A stretch of 39,821 bases of DNA, taken from assembly GCA_028690555.1 (NCBI GenBank), contig JAQVBA010000004.1, positions 1-39,821 on the forward strand, written 5' to 3'. Origin of the DNA: Acholeplasmataceae bacterium (GTDB lineage Bacteria > Bacillota_I > Bacilli_A > Acholeplasmatales > Acholeplasmataceae). Both the position numbers and the translations under genes were made by a program. The notes beneath the pieces are model-generated. The model was not told the DNA's origin. It did no database searches and was given only the letters and a program-made list of their open reading frames with translations. Positions 27,747 through 36,842 of this stretch are shown here, piece by piece (positions within the stretch are counted from its first letter, which is position 1; the number at the start of each line of letters is the position of its first letter).

Positions 27747-29132
27747 ATGACAACATTCCAATATATATTAATTTCTTATGTTATCGTTTTAGCCCTTGTT
27801 GTGCACCAAGGTATTGCTTATGACATTGCAAAGAAAAAAGGAATTGAAGGGACAAAAGCGAGATTGATCGCGCTCATCCCAATTTATGGCATCATACATT
27901 TCATGAAAATGGATAATGCACCAGGTGTTGTAGATGAAGAAGTGAGAAATCTTTTTAGCTTTGAAGTGGTTAGTAAACGTATCTTGTTTGATTCACTGAT
28001 TGTTTTACTTGCTTATTTAGTCTTTATACCTATAGCGGTATTACTATATATTTCTTTATCTAATAACTTACTTCAGACTTTACTCATATCTTTTGGTGTC
28101 ATTCTATTATGGCTCGTTCATCAAGGAACTGTTGTAGACTATGCAAGTAAAAAAGGATATGAAGGTATTATCGTTGGACTCATTGGATTAATCCCAATTT
28201 ATGGTTTTATTCATTACATGCGTAAAGAAAAACGCCGTAATGTGTCTAAACAGGCGTTAAGAAATGTGTTTAGTCCCAAAAATTTCTTAGGTCGTGCCCT
28301 CATTTATGGTGAAATAACATTAGTTGCGATTATTGTTATTGTTCCTGTGATCTACATTTTCGGTATGGCGTTTGCGAATTTGAGAAGTAACATTCCAAAC
28401 CAATTATGGCCAGATAATCCATCATTTGAAGCATTCAAATACTTATTTAATGAAACCAATTACTTAAAATGGTATTGGAACACATTAAAGATTGCACTGA
28501 TCAATATGTTTGTCGGTACCATTTTAATTACGGGTGCAGCTTATGTATTTGCGAGATTCCAATTTAAAGGCAAAAAAGCTGGCTTATTAACCATCTTAGT
28601 TTTACAAGCTTTCCCTTCATTTATGGGTCTTATCGCGATGTATGTCTTATTTTGGAAGTTTGGTCTTCTAGGTAAACCAACTGCATTATCGATTCTCTAT
28701 ATTGGGGGTAGTATTCCCGGTAACTTATGGCTTATTAAGGGATTCTTAACGCAAATTCCTAAGGATCTTGATGAATCAGCAATGATAGATGGTGCAAATA
28801 AACTACAAATTTTCTTTAGAATCATTTTGCCACTAGCTGTTCCTATTTTAACATTCGTTGCTGTCTCCATGTTTATGGGTCCTTGGATGGATTATATGCT
28901 TCCAGGTTACTTATTACAATTCTATCCAGAAGGGGCTCCAGCGGATTACGATGTCACCAATCAATGGACCTTGGCTGTTGGATTATTCAAGTTTATTAAT
29001 GACTTGAACTATCAACATTATTCTGCATTTGCTGCTGGGGCACTCTTTGTAGGTATCCCAATTGCAACACTTTATATGGTCTTCCAACGTTACTTAATCG
29101 AAGGTATCATGGCTGGAGCAACCAAAGGTTAA
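27747..29132 (+). CDS. Maltodextrin ABC transporter permease (MalG-like) with duplicated N-terminal membrane module
   Basis: EAA loop 'LDESAMIDGANKLQIFFRIILPLAVPILT'; N-terminal ~180 aa extra region with two copies of 'HQGxxxDxAxKKGxEG...LIPIYGxIHxM'. Confidence 0.92.
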   Translation: MTTFQYILISYVIVLALVVHQGIAYDIAKKKGIEGTKARLIALIPIYGIIHFMKMDNAPGVVDEEVRNLFSFEVVSKRILFDSLIVLLAYLVFIPIAVLLYISLSNNLLQTLLISFGVILLWLVHQGTVVDYASKKGYEGIIVGLIGLIPIYGFIHYMRKEKRRNVSKQALRNVFSPKNFLGRALIYGEITLVAIIVIVPVIYIFGMAFANLRSNIPNQLWPDNPSFEAFKYLFNETNYLKWYWNTLKIALINMFVGTILITGAAYVFARFQFKGKKAGLLTILVLQAFPSFMGLIAMYVLFWKFGLLGKPTALSILYIGGSIPGNLWLIKGFLTQIPKDLDESAMIDGANKLQIFFRIILPLAVPILTFVAVSMFMGPWMDYMLPGYLLQFYPEGAPADYDVTNQWTLAVGLFKFINDLNYQHYSAFAAGALFVGIPIATLYMVFQRYLIEGIMAGATKG

Positions 29133-29142
29133 TCGAATCATT

Positions 29143-29176
29143 AAGACTAAGAAGAAAATTCTTAGTCTTTTTTTTG
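29143..29176 (+). terminator. Rho-independent terminator
   Basis: AAGACTAAGAA-GAAAA-TTCTTAGTCTT followed by TTTTTT. Confidence 0.85.
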
Positions 29177-29202
29177 TTGAAAAAAGTAAGTTAATCGAGT
29201 CA

Positions 29203-29211
29203 TGATATAAT
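29203..29211 (+). promoter_or_regulatory. Extended -10 promoter (TGATATAAT)
   Basis: 22 nt before ATG 29234. Confidence 0.5.
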
Positions 29212-29233
29212 GGGGGTACGAGGAGATTTATTC

Positions 29234-29533
29234 ATGAAAACATATCTTTATAAACTCACATTAACTAAACGATTATGGGATGAAAAAAATTGGACTAAAA
29301 AGGATGAAGAGATTATAGAAAAGCATTTTTTGAGAATTAAAAATGATTTTGAGCTTGGTAAAATCATTCACGTTGGAAAAACGATGAAAGAGGATATGCA
29401 TGGGTTTGGCATTGTTGTATTTAAATGTGAAGATGAAGAAGAAGCAAACGCATATATGCAAGATGATATCGCAATCAAAGAAGGTTTAATGACTGGAATT
29501 TGTCTCGAATATAAAGTGATATTTCAAAAATAG
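29234..29533 (+). CDS. YciI-like small protein
   Basis: 'YLYKLTLTKRLWDEKNWTKKDEEIIEKHFLRIKNDFELGKIIHVGKTM...GFGIVVFKCEDEEEANAYMQDDIAIKEGLMTGICLEYKVIF'; ATG 29234 with AGGAG RBS. Confidence 0.7.
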   Translation: MKTYLYKLTLTKRLWDEKNWTKKDEEIIEKHFLRIKNDFELGKIIHVGKTMKEDMHGFGIVVFKCEDEEEANAYMQDDIAIKEGLMTGICLEYKVIFQK

Positions 29534-29542
29534 AGGAACGAA

Positions 29543-30943
29543 ATGCAAATTGGCAAAAGAAAAAAGCATCAATGGCTAGATGATTTTAGATCAATTAAAA
29601 ATATAGATGATTTTTTTCAATTTTTCTCTAAAGAAAGATTGAGCAAAATCGCATTATACTTACTTATTATATGGAGTGTTATCCCACTTTTTTTAATGAT
29701 CTTAAGTATATTTTTAGATAGAAGTTCGGCATTTTCATTCATGTTCAATAGTGGGAGATTAACCATTATTTGGTATATGCTGATGCAACAAATCGGCTAT
29801 TTAGGTATAATCATGACAGTAATCATTATCCTAAGTAGTTTAAGGAATAAATCAAAAAATAAAATACCAACAAAAATTTATGTTTTTGAACATAAAGTAG
29901 AACTATTCCTTCTTTTGTTTTTATTATGGAGTTTGATTTCTTCGCTATTTTCTAGCGATCAAGCATTATCATTTTTAGGTACGGATTATCGTAAAGATGG
30001 ATGGTTAAGTTATCTTTCTTATAGTGGATTTTTTGGATTAGGATACTTGTTATTTAAAGAAAAAGATATCATTCGATTGTTGAGAGTTTTAGGCACTGTC
30101 GCCTCCATACTTGGGGTGTTATTGATTGTTAATATGGAATCCATTAATGAAATATTCACCTTTTATCATAAGAGCACAGTTTTTTATAATCCCAATCATA
30201 TGGGTTATTATTTAGTAATTTCGATTTTATCTTTAACCTATTTATCGATCAGAAAACCAAAGATTGATATTGATAAGGTCATATGCTATATACTCTTTTC
30301 AATCCTCGTGGTAGCTTTGATTGAAAACGGTTCATTTGGGCCATATATTGCAGTTAGCATGGGATTATTATTTTTAATGATTATGACGTTTGTTTTAAAG
30401 AAAAATAAGATGATTCATTCCATAAGTATCACTATTTTATTTATCGGTATTTCAGTGATTATGAATTTCGAGTCCAGCTTTTTATCTAATGAGACAAATC
30501 ATTTATCGGAAGGTATTGATGATATTATTGAAGACAAAGAAGATGCTGATCGTGCTGGTTCAGGAAGATGGGGTTTATGGACTAATGGTATTGAATTTAT
30601 GTTAGATAAACCGGTTACTGGATACGGGATTGAAAATTTAGAAAATGCGTATCTTGAAGTAGACATTATTCAAGATCGGCCACATAACGAATTCATACAG
30701 ATTGCAGCAACCACCGGTATCGTTGGTTTCATTATATATAGTTGTGCCATCGGTTTTCATTTTCTTGATTTTTTGAATCTGAGAAAGAATATAACCTACG
30801 AACAGATTGGAATCTTTATGATTGTTTTTGGATATTTGGTGTCCTCATTTTTTGGAAATTCGATGTTTTATACCACCCCATTTTTTATGATGATTTTAGG
30901 TTTATCAAAGTCGATGATTTCTAATCAAAAAGTGTTGATGTAA
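29543..30943 (+). CDS. O-antigen ligase (Wzy_C) family polytopic membrane protein
   Basis: Many TM helices; 'NPNHMGYYLVISILSL', 'GSGRWGLWTNGIEFMLDKPVTGYGIENLENAYLE...RPHNEFIQIAATTGIVGFIIY'. Confidence 0.85.
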   Translation: MQIGKRKKHQWLDDFRSIKNIDDFFQFFSKERLSKIALYLLIIWSVIPLFLMILSIFLDRSSAFSFMFNSGRLTIIWYMLMQQIGYLGIIMTVIIILSSLRNKSKNKIPTKIYVFEHKVELFLLLFLLWSLISSLFSSDQALSFLGTDYRKDGWLSYLSYSGFFGLGYLLFKEKDIIRLLRVLGTVASILGVLLIVNMESINEIFTFYHKSTVFYNPNHMGYYLVISILSLTYLSIRKPKIDIDKVICYILFSILVVALIENGSFGPYIAVSMGLLFLMIMTFVLKKNKMIHSISITILFIGISVIMNFESSFLSNETNHLSEGIDDIIEDKEDADRAGSGRWGLWTNGIEFMLDKPVTGYGIENLENAYLEVDIIQDRPHNEFIQIAATTGIVGFIIYSCAIGFHFLDFLNLRKNITYEQIGIFMIVFGYLVSSFFGNSMFYTTPFFMMILGLSKSMISNQKVLM

Positions 30944-30952
30944 ACGGTAACA
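30939..30952 (+). promoter_or_regulatory. LacI/CcpA-type operator (perfect consensus), overlapping a stop codon
   Basis: TGTAAACGGTAACA, 14/14 match to TGWNANCGNTNWCA. Confidence 0.45.
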
Positions 30953-30977
30953 TTTAGAATTGATATCTGACATACTC

Positions 30978-31002
30978 AAGAACACGTTCTGTGTTCTTTT
31001 TT
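30978..31002 (+). terminator. Rho-independent terminator
   Basis: AAGAACAC-GTTCT-GTGTTCTT then TTTT. Confidence 0.75.
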
Positions 31003-31092
31003 GTTATTTTAATGTATTTAAATTCGAAAAGATGGGAAAATATGATAAATTTTGTTGTTCGAATGAACATTATAACGTCTCTTTTGACAATA

Positions 31093-31106
31093 TAAAAGCG
31101 GTTTCA
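31093..31106 (+). promoter_or_regulatory. LacI/CcpA-type operator upstream of glgP
   Basis: TAAAAGCGGTTTCA, 13/14 match; adjacent to TTGACA 31084-31089. Confidence 0.5.
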
Positions 31107-31154
31107 CTTTTTTATGTCAATGATTCAAAGTGAGATTGAATGTTATATGATAAA

Positions 31155-31174
31155 ATAATAATGTACATTATTAT
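31155..31174. repeat. Perfect 20-bp inverted repeat (palindrome) at glgP 5' leader
   Basis: ATAATAATGTACATTATTAT, directly before AAGGAG RBS at 31175. Confidence 0.8.
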
Positions 31175-31187
31175 AAGGAGTAAACAC

Positions 31188-33566
31188 ATGACACAATCAT
31201 TTCAAAATAAAGAAACATTTAAACAATCGTTTCTTGATCATCTTAAACATGAATTTCATGTTGAATTAAACGATTCAACAGTTTATCAAAGATATACTGT
31301 ATTAGCAAAATTATTAGATGAAACACTGAAAGAAAATTTTATCAAAACAGACAAACATATTCGTGAGCATCATATGAAAAAAGCGATTTATTTCTCGATG
31401 GAATTTTTAATGGGTCGCTTGATTACCAATAATCTTCAAAATAGTGGTCATTACGATGTCGTAAAAGATGCTTTTAATGACTTAGGCATTGATTTAAATG
31501 AAGTTGAAGAAGCTGAAGTAGACGCTGGATTAGGTAATGGAGGGTTAGGAAGGCTTGCTGCTTGTTTCTTAGATTCTGCGGCTTCAACAAATCTTCCACT
31601 TTATGGGAATAGTTTACGTTATCAACATGGTTTCTTTATTCAAGATATCAAAGACTATAAACAAGTCGAATCACCAGATCCTTGGTTAGAACAACCTTTC
31701 ATTTGGGAAGAAAAAAGAGAAGATTTAGCAATCGATATCCCATTATTTGGCTATGTTGAACATACGAGACTGATTAATCCACAATGGATTAAAGCAATCC
31801 CTTATGATGTAAAAATCGTAGGTGACCAAAATGGCGTTGTCACTGGCTTAAGATTATGGAAGACTGTCCCATCTGAACGTCAACATGTACAATCTGATTA
31901 TTATTTAGAGTATTCAAAACGAATTTCTGATGTCTTATATCCAGATGATTCGACAGAAGATGGGAAAACATTACGTTTAATGCAATCCTATGTGTTTAGT
32001 GCTGCAGGGATTAAATCCATTATTCGTGAACATAAAGATCAAGGAAGACATGTTAGAACATTACCTGAATATTATGTATTCCAAATTAATGATACACATC
32101 CAACCTTAGTCATTCCAGAAATGATGCGTATTTTGATGGATGAAGAGCATTTGGGTTATGATGAAGCGTGGGATATTACGACGCGTTCTTGTGCATTTAC
32201 GAACCATACAATTTTAGCTGAAGCTTTAGAAAAGTGGAACAAACAAATCTTTAGAAATCTACTCCCAAGAATTTATGAAATCATTTATGAAATGAATCGT
32301 CGTTTCATTCTTGAATTAAAACAAAATGGAAATTTCAATGATGAACAAATCTATATGATGCAGCTGATTGGAACGAACCATGTGAGAATGGCACACATTT
32401 GTATTTATGGTTCATTTAGTGTCAACGGGGTTGCTGCATTACACACAGAAATTTTAAAGCATATCGAAATGAAAAATTTCTATAAGCTTTATCCGCATAA
32501 GTTTAATAATAAAACAAACGGTATTACCCATCGTCGTTGGCTCATCCATACGAATCATGAACTCACAAATCTTTTGGATCAGACAATCGGATCTTCATGG
32601 CGTAATGATTTGATGGAATTAAAGGCATTTGAAGATTTTAAAAATGATCACATGGTTTTAGATCAAGTTGACAAGATGAAGTTATCTAAAAAACAAGCAC
32701 TTGCAGATAAGATTTTTAAAGAAGAAGGCATCAAGCTTGATGTGCATAGCATCTTTGATATCCAAGTGAAGAGATTACATGAATATAAACGCCAACTGAT
32801 GAATATTTTACATATCATCTATGTTTATCAACGTTTAAAATATGATGAAGCATTTAAAAAGAACTACGTCCCCCATAGCTTTATATTTGGGGCGAAAGCA
32901 GCACCTTCATATTTTATGGCAAAACAAGTGATTGAAATTATCAATCGCGTGTCTGACATTGTCAATCACGATGAAGAAACGAATAATCAGTTAAAAGTTG
33001 TTTTTGTTAAAAATTACAACGTCACTTATGCGGAATATTTAATGCCAGCCGCTGACTTATCTGAACAAATCTCAACAGCAACCAAAGAAGCAAGCGGAAC
33101 TGGTAATATGAAGTTTATGATGAATGGCGCGATTACGATTGGTACATTAGATGGAGCTAACGTTGAAATCGTTGATTTTGCTGGTAAAGAAAATGCCTTC
33201 ATTTTTGGATTAACATCTGAAGAAGTGACACAACATTATCAAAATAATGGCTATATGCCACGAGAAATTTATGACCGCGATGTTAGACTTCAAAAGGCAT
33301 TCCAATTTATTCGCAATCTTCATCCAGATCCACAACACTTTGATTATGTCTTAAATAATTTATTAAATAGTGATTACTTCTTAGTGATGAAGGATTTTAA
33401 TAGTTATGTTGAAGCACATGAAAAAGCGAATGAGGCTTATAAAGATCGAGAACACTGGCTACAAATGAGCGTCATGAATATCGCAAATTCTGGTTATTTC
33501 ACATCGGATCGTACGATCAGACAATATAATGATGATATTTGGAAGTTAAGAAAAATAGAATTTTAA
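31188..33566 (+). CDS. glgP: Glycogen/starch/maltodextrin phosphorylase
   Basis: 'YFSMEFLMGRLITNNL', 'GLGNGGLGRLAACFLDS', 'KEASGTGNMKFMMNGAITIGTLDGANVEI'. ORF track start 31140; ATG 31188 follows AAGGAG. Confidence 0.95.
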   Translation: MTQSFQNKETFKQSFLDHLKHEFHVELNDSTVYQRYTVLAKLLDETLKENFIKTDKHIREHHMKKAIYFSMEFLMGRLITNNLQNSGHYDVVKDAFNDLGIDLNEVEEAEVDAGLGNGGLGRLAACFLDSAASTNLPLYGNSLRYQHGFFIQDIKDYKQVESPDPWLEQPFIWEEKREDLAIDIPLFGYVEHTRLINPQWIKAIPYDVKIVGDQNGVVTGLRLWKTVPSERQHVQSDYYLEYSKRISDVLYPDDSTEDGKTLRLMQSYVFSAAGIKSIIREHKDQGRHVRTLPEYYVFQINDTHPTLVIPEMMRILMDEEHLGYDEAWDITTRSCAFTNHTILAEALEKWNKQIFRNLLPRIYEIIYEMNRRFILELKQNGNFNDEQIYMMQLIGTNHVRMAHICIYGSFSVNGVAALHTEILKHIEMKNFYKLYPHKFNNKTNGITHRRWLIHTNHELTNLLDQTIGSSWRNDLMELKAFEDFKNDHMVLDQVDKMKLSKKQALADKIFKEEGIKLDVHSIFDIQVKRLHEYKRQLMNILHIIYVYQRLKYDEAFKKNYVPHSFIFGAKAAPSYFMAKQVIEIINRVSDIVNHDEETNNQLKVVFVKNYNVTYAEYLMPAADLSEQISTATKEASGTGNMKFMMNGAITIGTLDGANVEIVDFAGKENAFIFGLTSEEVTQHYQNNGYMPREIYDRDVRLQKAFQFIRNLHPDPQHFDYVLNNLLNSDYFLVMKDFNSYVEAHEKANEAYKDREHWLQMSVMNIANSGYFTSDRTIRQYNDDIWKLRKIEF

Positions 33567-33581
33567 AAGTGAGGGATTTAT

Positions 33582-34874
33582 ATGGCTAAACAAACCGATT
33601 TAGGCATTCGTTCTTATACCTTTTATCAGGTATTTCCAAGACAACATAGTAAAACTCAAGATTTCAAAGGTGTAATCAAGGATTTAGATCGCATTAAAAA
33701 AATGGGTGTGGATGTCTTATATTTATTACCCATTCATCCAATTGGAGCATTGGCTCGAAAAGGTTCTAAAGGCAGTCCTTATTCCATCGTTGATTATTAT
33801 GCCATTCATGAGGATTTAGGAACTCTTGAAGATTTCCAAAACTTAATTTTTGAAGCGCATCAACGTGGGATGAAAGTGATGATTGATATTGTTTTCAATC
33901 ATACATCGAGAGATTCCGTTTTAGTGAAAGATCATCCCGATTGGTTTTATAAAAACGCGAGTGGTGAATTTGCAAATCGCGTGGGTGATTGGAGCGATAT
34001 TACCGATCTCGATTTTAGAAAACATGAAGTATGGGATTATTTAACGAATGTTTTAGTCTATTGGGCAAAAATGGTGGATGGTTTCAGATGTGATGTTGCC
34101 CCACTATTACCGATCGATTTTTGGATTGAAGCCAGAAAAGCAGTGGATAAGGTTAATCCAAGTTTGATTTGGCTCACAGAATCTGTTCATTTTTCCTTTA
34201 TCAAATATATTCGCGACATGGGTTATGAATGCATGAGTGACTCTGAAATGTATCAAGCATTTGATATGTGCTATGATTATGATATTTTTGACTACATGGG
34301 GGATTACTTAAAAGATCCACAAAAACTATCCAGATGGCTCGAAGAAATTTTTAGACAAGAAGTCGTATATCCGAAAAATTATATTAAACTCCGCAGTTTT
34401 GAAAACCATGACCAAGTGCGTTTGAGAAGTATGGTGAGAGATCATCACCATTTTATGCAAATGCTCGCCTTAAATTTCTTCATTAAAGGTCCTGCAATGA
34501 TTTATGCAGGCATGGAACATGAGATTAGTCATCGTCCAGATCTATTTGAAGATGATTTAGTGCCATGGAACAAAGAGCATTCCGTTGAAAGATATATTGA
34601 AAGACTTGCAAAACTTAAAAAACAACCACTCTTCATCGATGGAAACTATCATATGCACCACAATGTGGGAGTTGCTGTGCTCTCATATACCTATCAAAAT
34701 CAATTTATGGTTGGCATTTTCAATTTAGAAAATGAAATTGATGTTAAAGTACCATTAATTGATGGAGAATATACCAATTTCATCGATGAATCAAGTGTGA
34801 TCGTCAAAGATGGAAAGATCAAGCTTTCTAACCAACCCATCATCATTGATACAACAAAGGAGCATATTAAATGA
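33582..34874 (+). CDS. Cytoplasmic GH13 alpha-amylase/alpha-glucosidase family enzyme
   Basis: 'TFYQVFPRQHSKTQDFKGVIKDLDRI', 'MIDIVFNHTSRDS', 'VDGFRCDVAPLLP', 'IWLTESVH', 'FENHDQVR'. No signal peptide. Confidence 0.88.
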   Translation: MAKQTDLGIRSYTFYQVFPRQHSKTQDFKGVIKDLDRIKKMGVDVLYLLPIHPIGALARKGSKGSPYSIVDYYAIHEDLGTLEDFQNLIFEAHQRGMKVMIDIVFNHTSRDSVLVKDHPDWFYKNASGEFANRVGDWSDITDLDFRKHEVWDYLTNVLVYWAKMVDGFRCDVAPLLPIDFWIEARKAVDKVNPSLIWLTESVHFSFIKYIRDMGYECMSDSEMYQAFDMCYDYDIFDYMGDYLKDPQKLSRWLEEIFRQEVVYPKNYIKLRSFENHDQVRLRSMVRDHHHFMQMLALNFFIKGPAMIYAGMEHEISHRPDLFEDDLVPWNKEHSVERYIERLAKLKKQPLFIDGNYHMHHNVGVAVLSYTYQNQFMVGIFNLENEIDVKVPLIDGEYTNFIDESSVIVKDGKIKLSNQPIIIDTTKEHIK

Positions 34875-36829
34875 GAGCATTTATCGATGATTTTCAATTG
34901 ATTCGTGTTGAAAGTTATGACTATATATACCAAATCTCGATTTTAGATCATCAAGTAAACTGGGTAAAAAACGATGGTTTTAACCAGTTTTTTGCCTTAG
35001 ATAAACCGATTAATTTTCAAATGAATGATAAGATTTGGATTAATGACCAACCATATCCACTTGAAATTGGTGTCGTGACATTAACGAAAGCATTTGAACA
35101 TAAATATCGTTATGATGGCAAACTCGGTGTGATTTATCATCCAGATCACACGATTTTTAGAATATTTTCACCTGTGGCATCTGAAATAATTTTAGTGCTT
35201 GGTGATGATGAATATGTGATGAATTATTTTGAGCCCATTTGGGAAATTGATGTGTATGGGGATCAAAAAAATAAACCTTATTTTTACAAAGTACGTTTAA
35301 CTGACACATATAAAGAAGTAAAAGATCCTTATACTTTAGCATCTACAAGTAATCATAGTGTTGTCATTGATTTTATGGATACATTCGATTTAGCACCAAC
35401 ACCGATAAAGTTAAAAAATTATGTGGATGCTGTCATCTATGAAGGTCATGTGAGAGATATGACCATTGGTTTAGATGTTTTATCCAAAGGGACTTTCTTA
35501 GGTTTAACCGAGTATAGTAAGACATTAAAATCAAGTGTATTAGGCTACATTAAGAAATTAGGCATGACACACTTGCAGTTATTACCAGTTTTTGATTTTG
35601 GTGGCGTTGATGACTTACATAAAGATAAAAAATATAATTGGGGATACAATCCCGAACAATATTTCGCGATTGACGGTTTTTATAGTGCCGATCCTGATGA
35701 TCCTTATGAACGTATTAATAGCTTTAAAAAAGTCATTCATGAAGCTCATCAGCTTGGATTAGGAATTAACATGGATGTGGTTTATAACCATGTGTATGAA
35801 TACTTAAATTATCCTTATGATGATTTAGTTCCTGGTTATTTTTATCGTCATGATAGTAAACATAAAATGACGAATGCTTCTTATTGTGGAAATGATGTTG
35901 AAACTAGAAACTATATGGTTAGAAAACTGATTGTTGATAGTTTGGTTCATTTTGCCAAAAACTTTTCGATTGATGGTTTTAGATTTGATTTGATGGGCTT
36001 ACTGGATGTTGAAACTATGCTTGAAATTGAAAAAGCATTAAAGAAAATTAATCCATCCATCATGCTTTATGGTGAAGGTTGGAATATGATTACAGAAGTC
36101 CCACCAAGACTAAGATCAAATATGCAAAATCATCAAGCCTTCATGGGTTATGCGCATTTTAATGATTTTTATCGTAATACATTCAAAGGAGAACTACACG
36201 GCCCAGGATGTGGTTATGCAACTGGCAATCTAGCGTTAACACAAAAAGCGATGGATGGACTCATTGGTTCACCTCATCTGTTTTTATCACCGAATCAATC
36301 GATCAATTACGTGGAATGTCACGATAACTTAACATTCTATGATAAGATGTTATTGAGTTGTGGATTCGAAAAACCTGAATTTAAGATTGCGCAAGATTTT
36401 ATCAACCATGTGATTGCAATCAGCCAAGGGATTCCATTCTATCATGCTGGTCAAGAGTTTTATCGCTCTAAAAAGGGTGTTGAAAATTCGTATAATAGTC
36501 CTGATGAAATTAATCAAATTCATTGGAATACACACATAGAAGGTGTCAAAAAATTAAGAAGATTGCTTTCTATTCGTAAGAAGTATCGTGCATATCGCCA
36601 AACCGAATATGTCGATCAAGTGACGGTTGAAAGAGAACAAAACATTATCATTTATACGATTGAAACCAATCGTTATAAATTGATTCATTATATTAAACCC
36701 TATGCATCCATTGAACGTTTTCCACTTCATGAAGGGAAATTGTTATTTCCTTCCCAACATGTTTTAAGTGAAGAACAACATATTTACGTGGACCATCCGG
36801 GAATATATATTGTCTATATCAAAAAATAA
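34871..36829 (+). CDS. pulA: Cytoplasmic type I pullulanase
   Basis: 'IYEGHVRDMTIG', 'KYNWGYNPEQYFAIDGFYS', 'MDVVYNHVYE', 'IDGFRFDLMGLLDVETM', 'LYGEGW', 'VECHDNLTFYDKM'. ATGA overlap with upstream gene. Confidence 0.93.
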   Translation: MRAFIDDFQLIRVESYDYIYQISILDHQVNWVKNDGFNQFFALDKPINFQMNDKIWINDQPYPLEIGVVTLTKAFEHKYRYDGKLGVIYHPDHTIFRIFSPVASEIILVLGDDEYVMNYFEPIWEIDVYGDQKNKPYFYKVRLTDTYKEVKDPYTLASTSNHSVVIDFMDTFDLAPTPIKLKNYVDAVIYEGHVRDMTIGLDVLSKGTFLGLTEYSKTLKSSVLGYIKKLGMTHLQLLPVFDFGGVDDLHKDKKYNWGYNPEQYFAIDGFYSADPDDPYERINSFKKVIHEAHQLGLGINMDVVYNHVYEYLNYPYDDLVPGYFYRHDSKHKMTNASYCGNDVETRNYMVRKLIVDSLVHFAKNFSIDGFRFDLMGLLDVETMLEIEKALKKINPSIMLYGEGWNMITEVPPRLRSNMQNHQAFMGYAHFNDFYRNTFKGELHGPGCGYATGNLALTQKAMDGLIGSPHLFLSPNQSINYVECHDNLTFYDKMLLSCGFEKPEFKIAQDFINHVIAISQGIPFYHAGQEFYRSKKGVENSYNSPDEINQIHWNTHIEGVKKLRRLLSIRKKYRAYRQTEYVDQVTVEREQNIIIYTIETNRYKLIHYIKPYASIERFPLHEGKLLFPSQHVLSEEQHIYVDHPGIYIVYIKK

Positions 36830-36842
36830 AGGAGAGTAGAAT

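Noticed and set aside
31084-31089. TTGACA as glgP -35 box
   Set aside because: No acceptable -10 at 16-18 bp spacing (CTTTTT-like sequence); the extended -10 at 31148-31156 is a better candidate.
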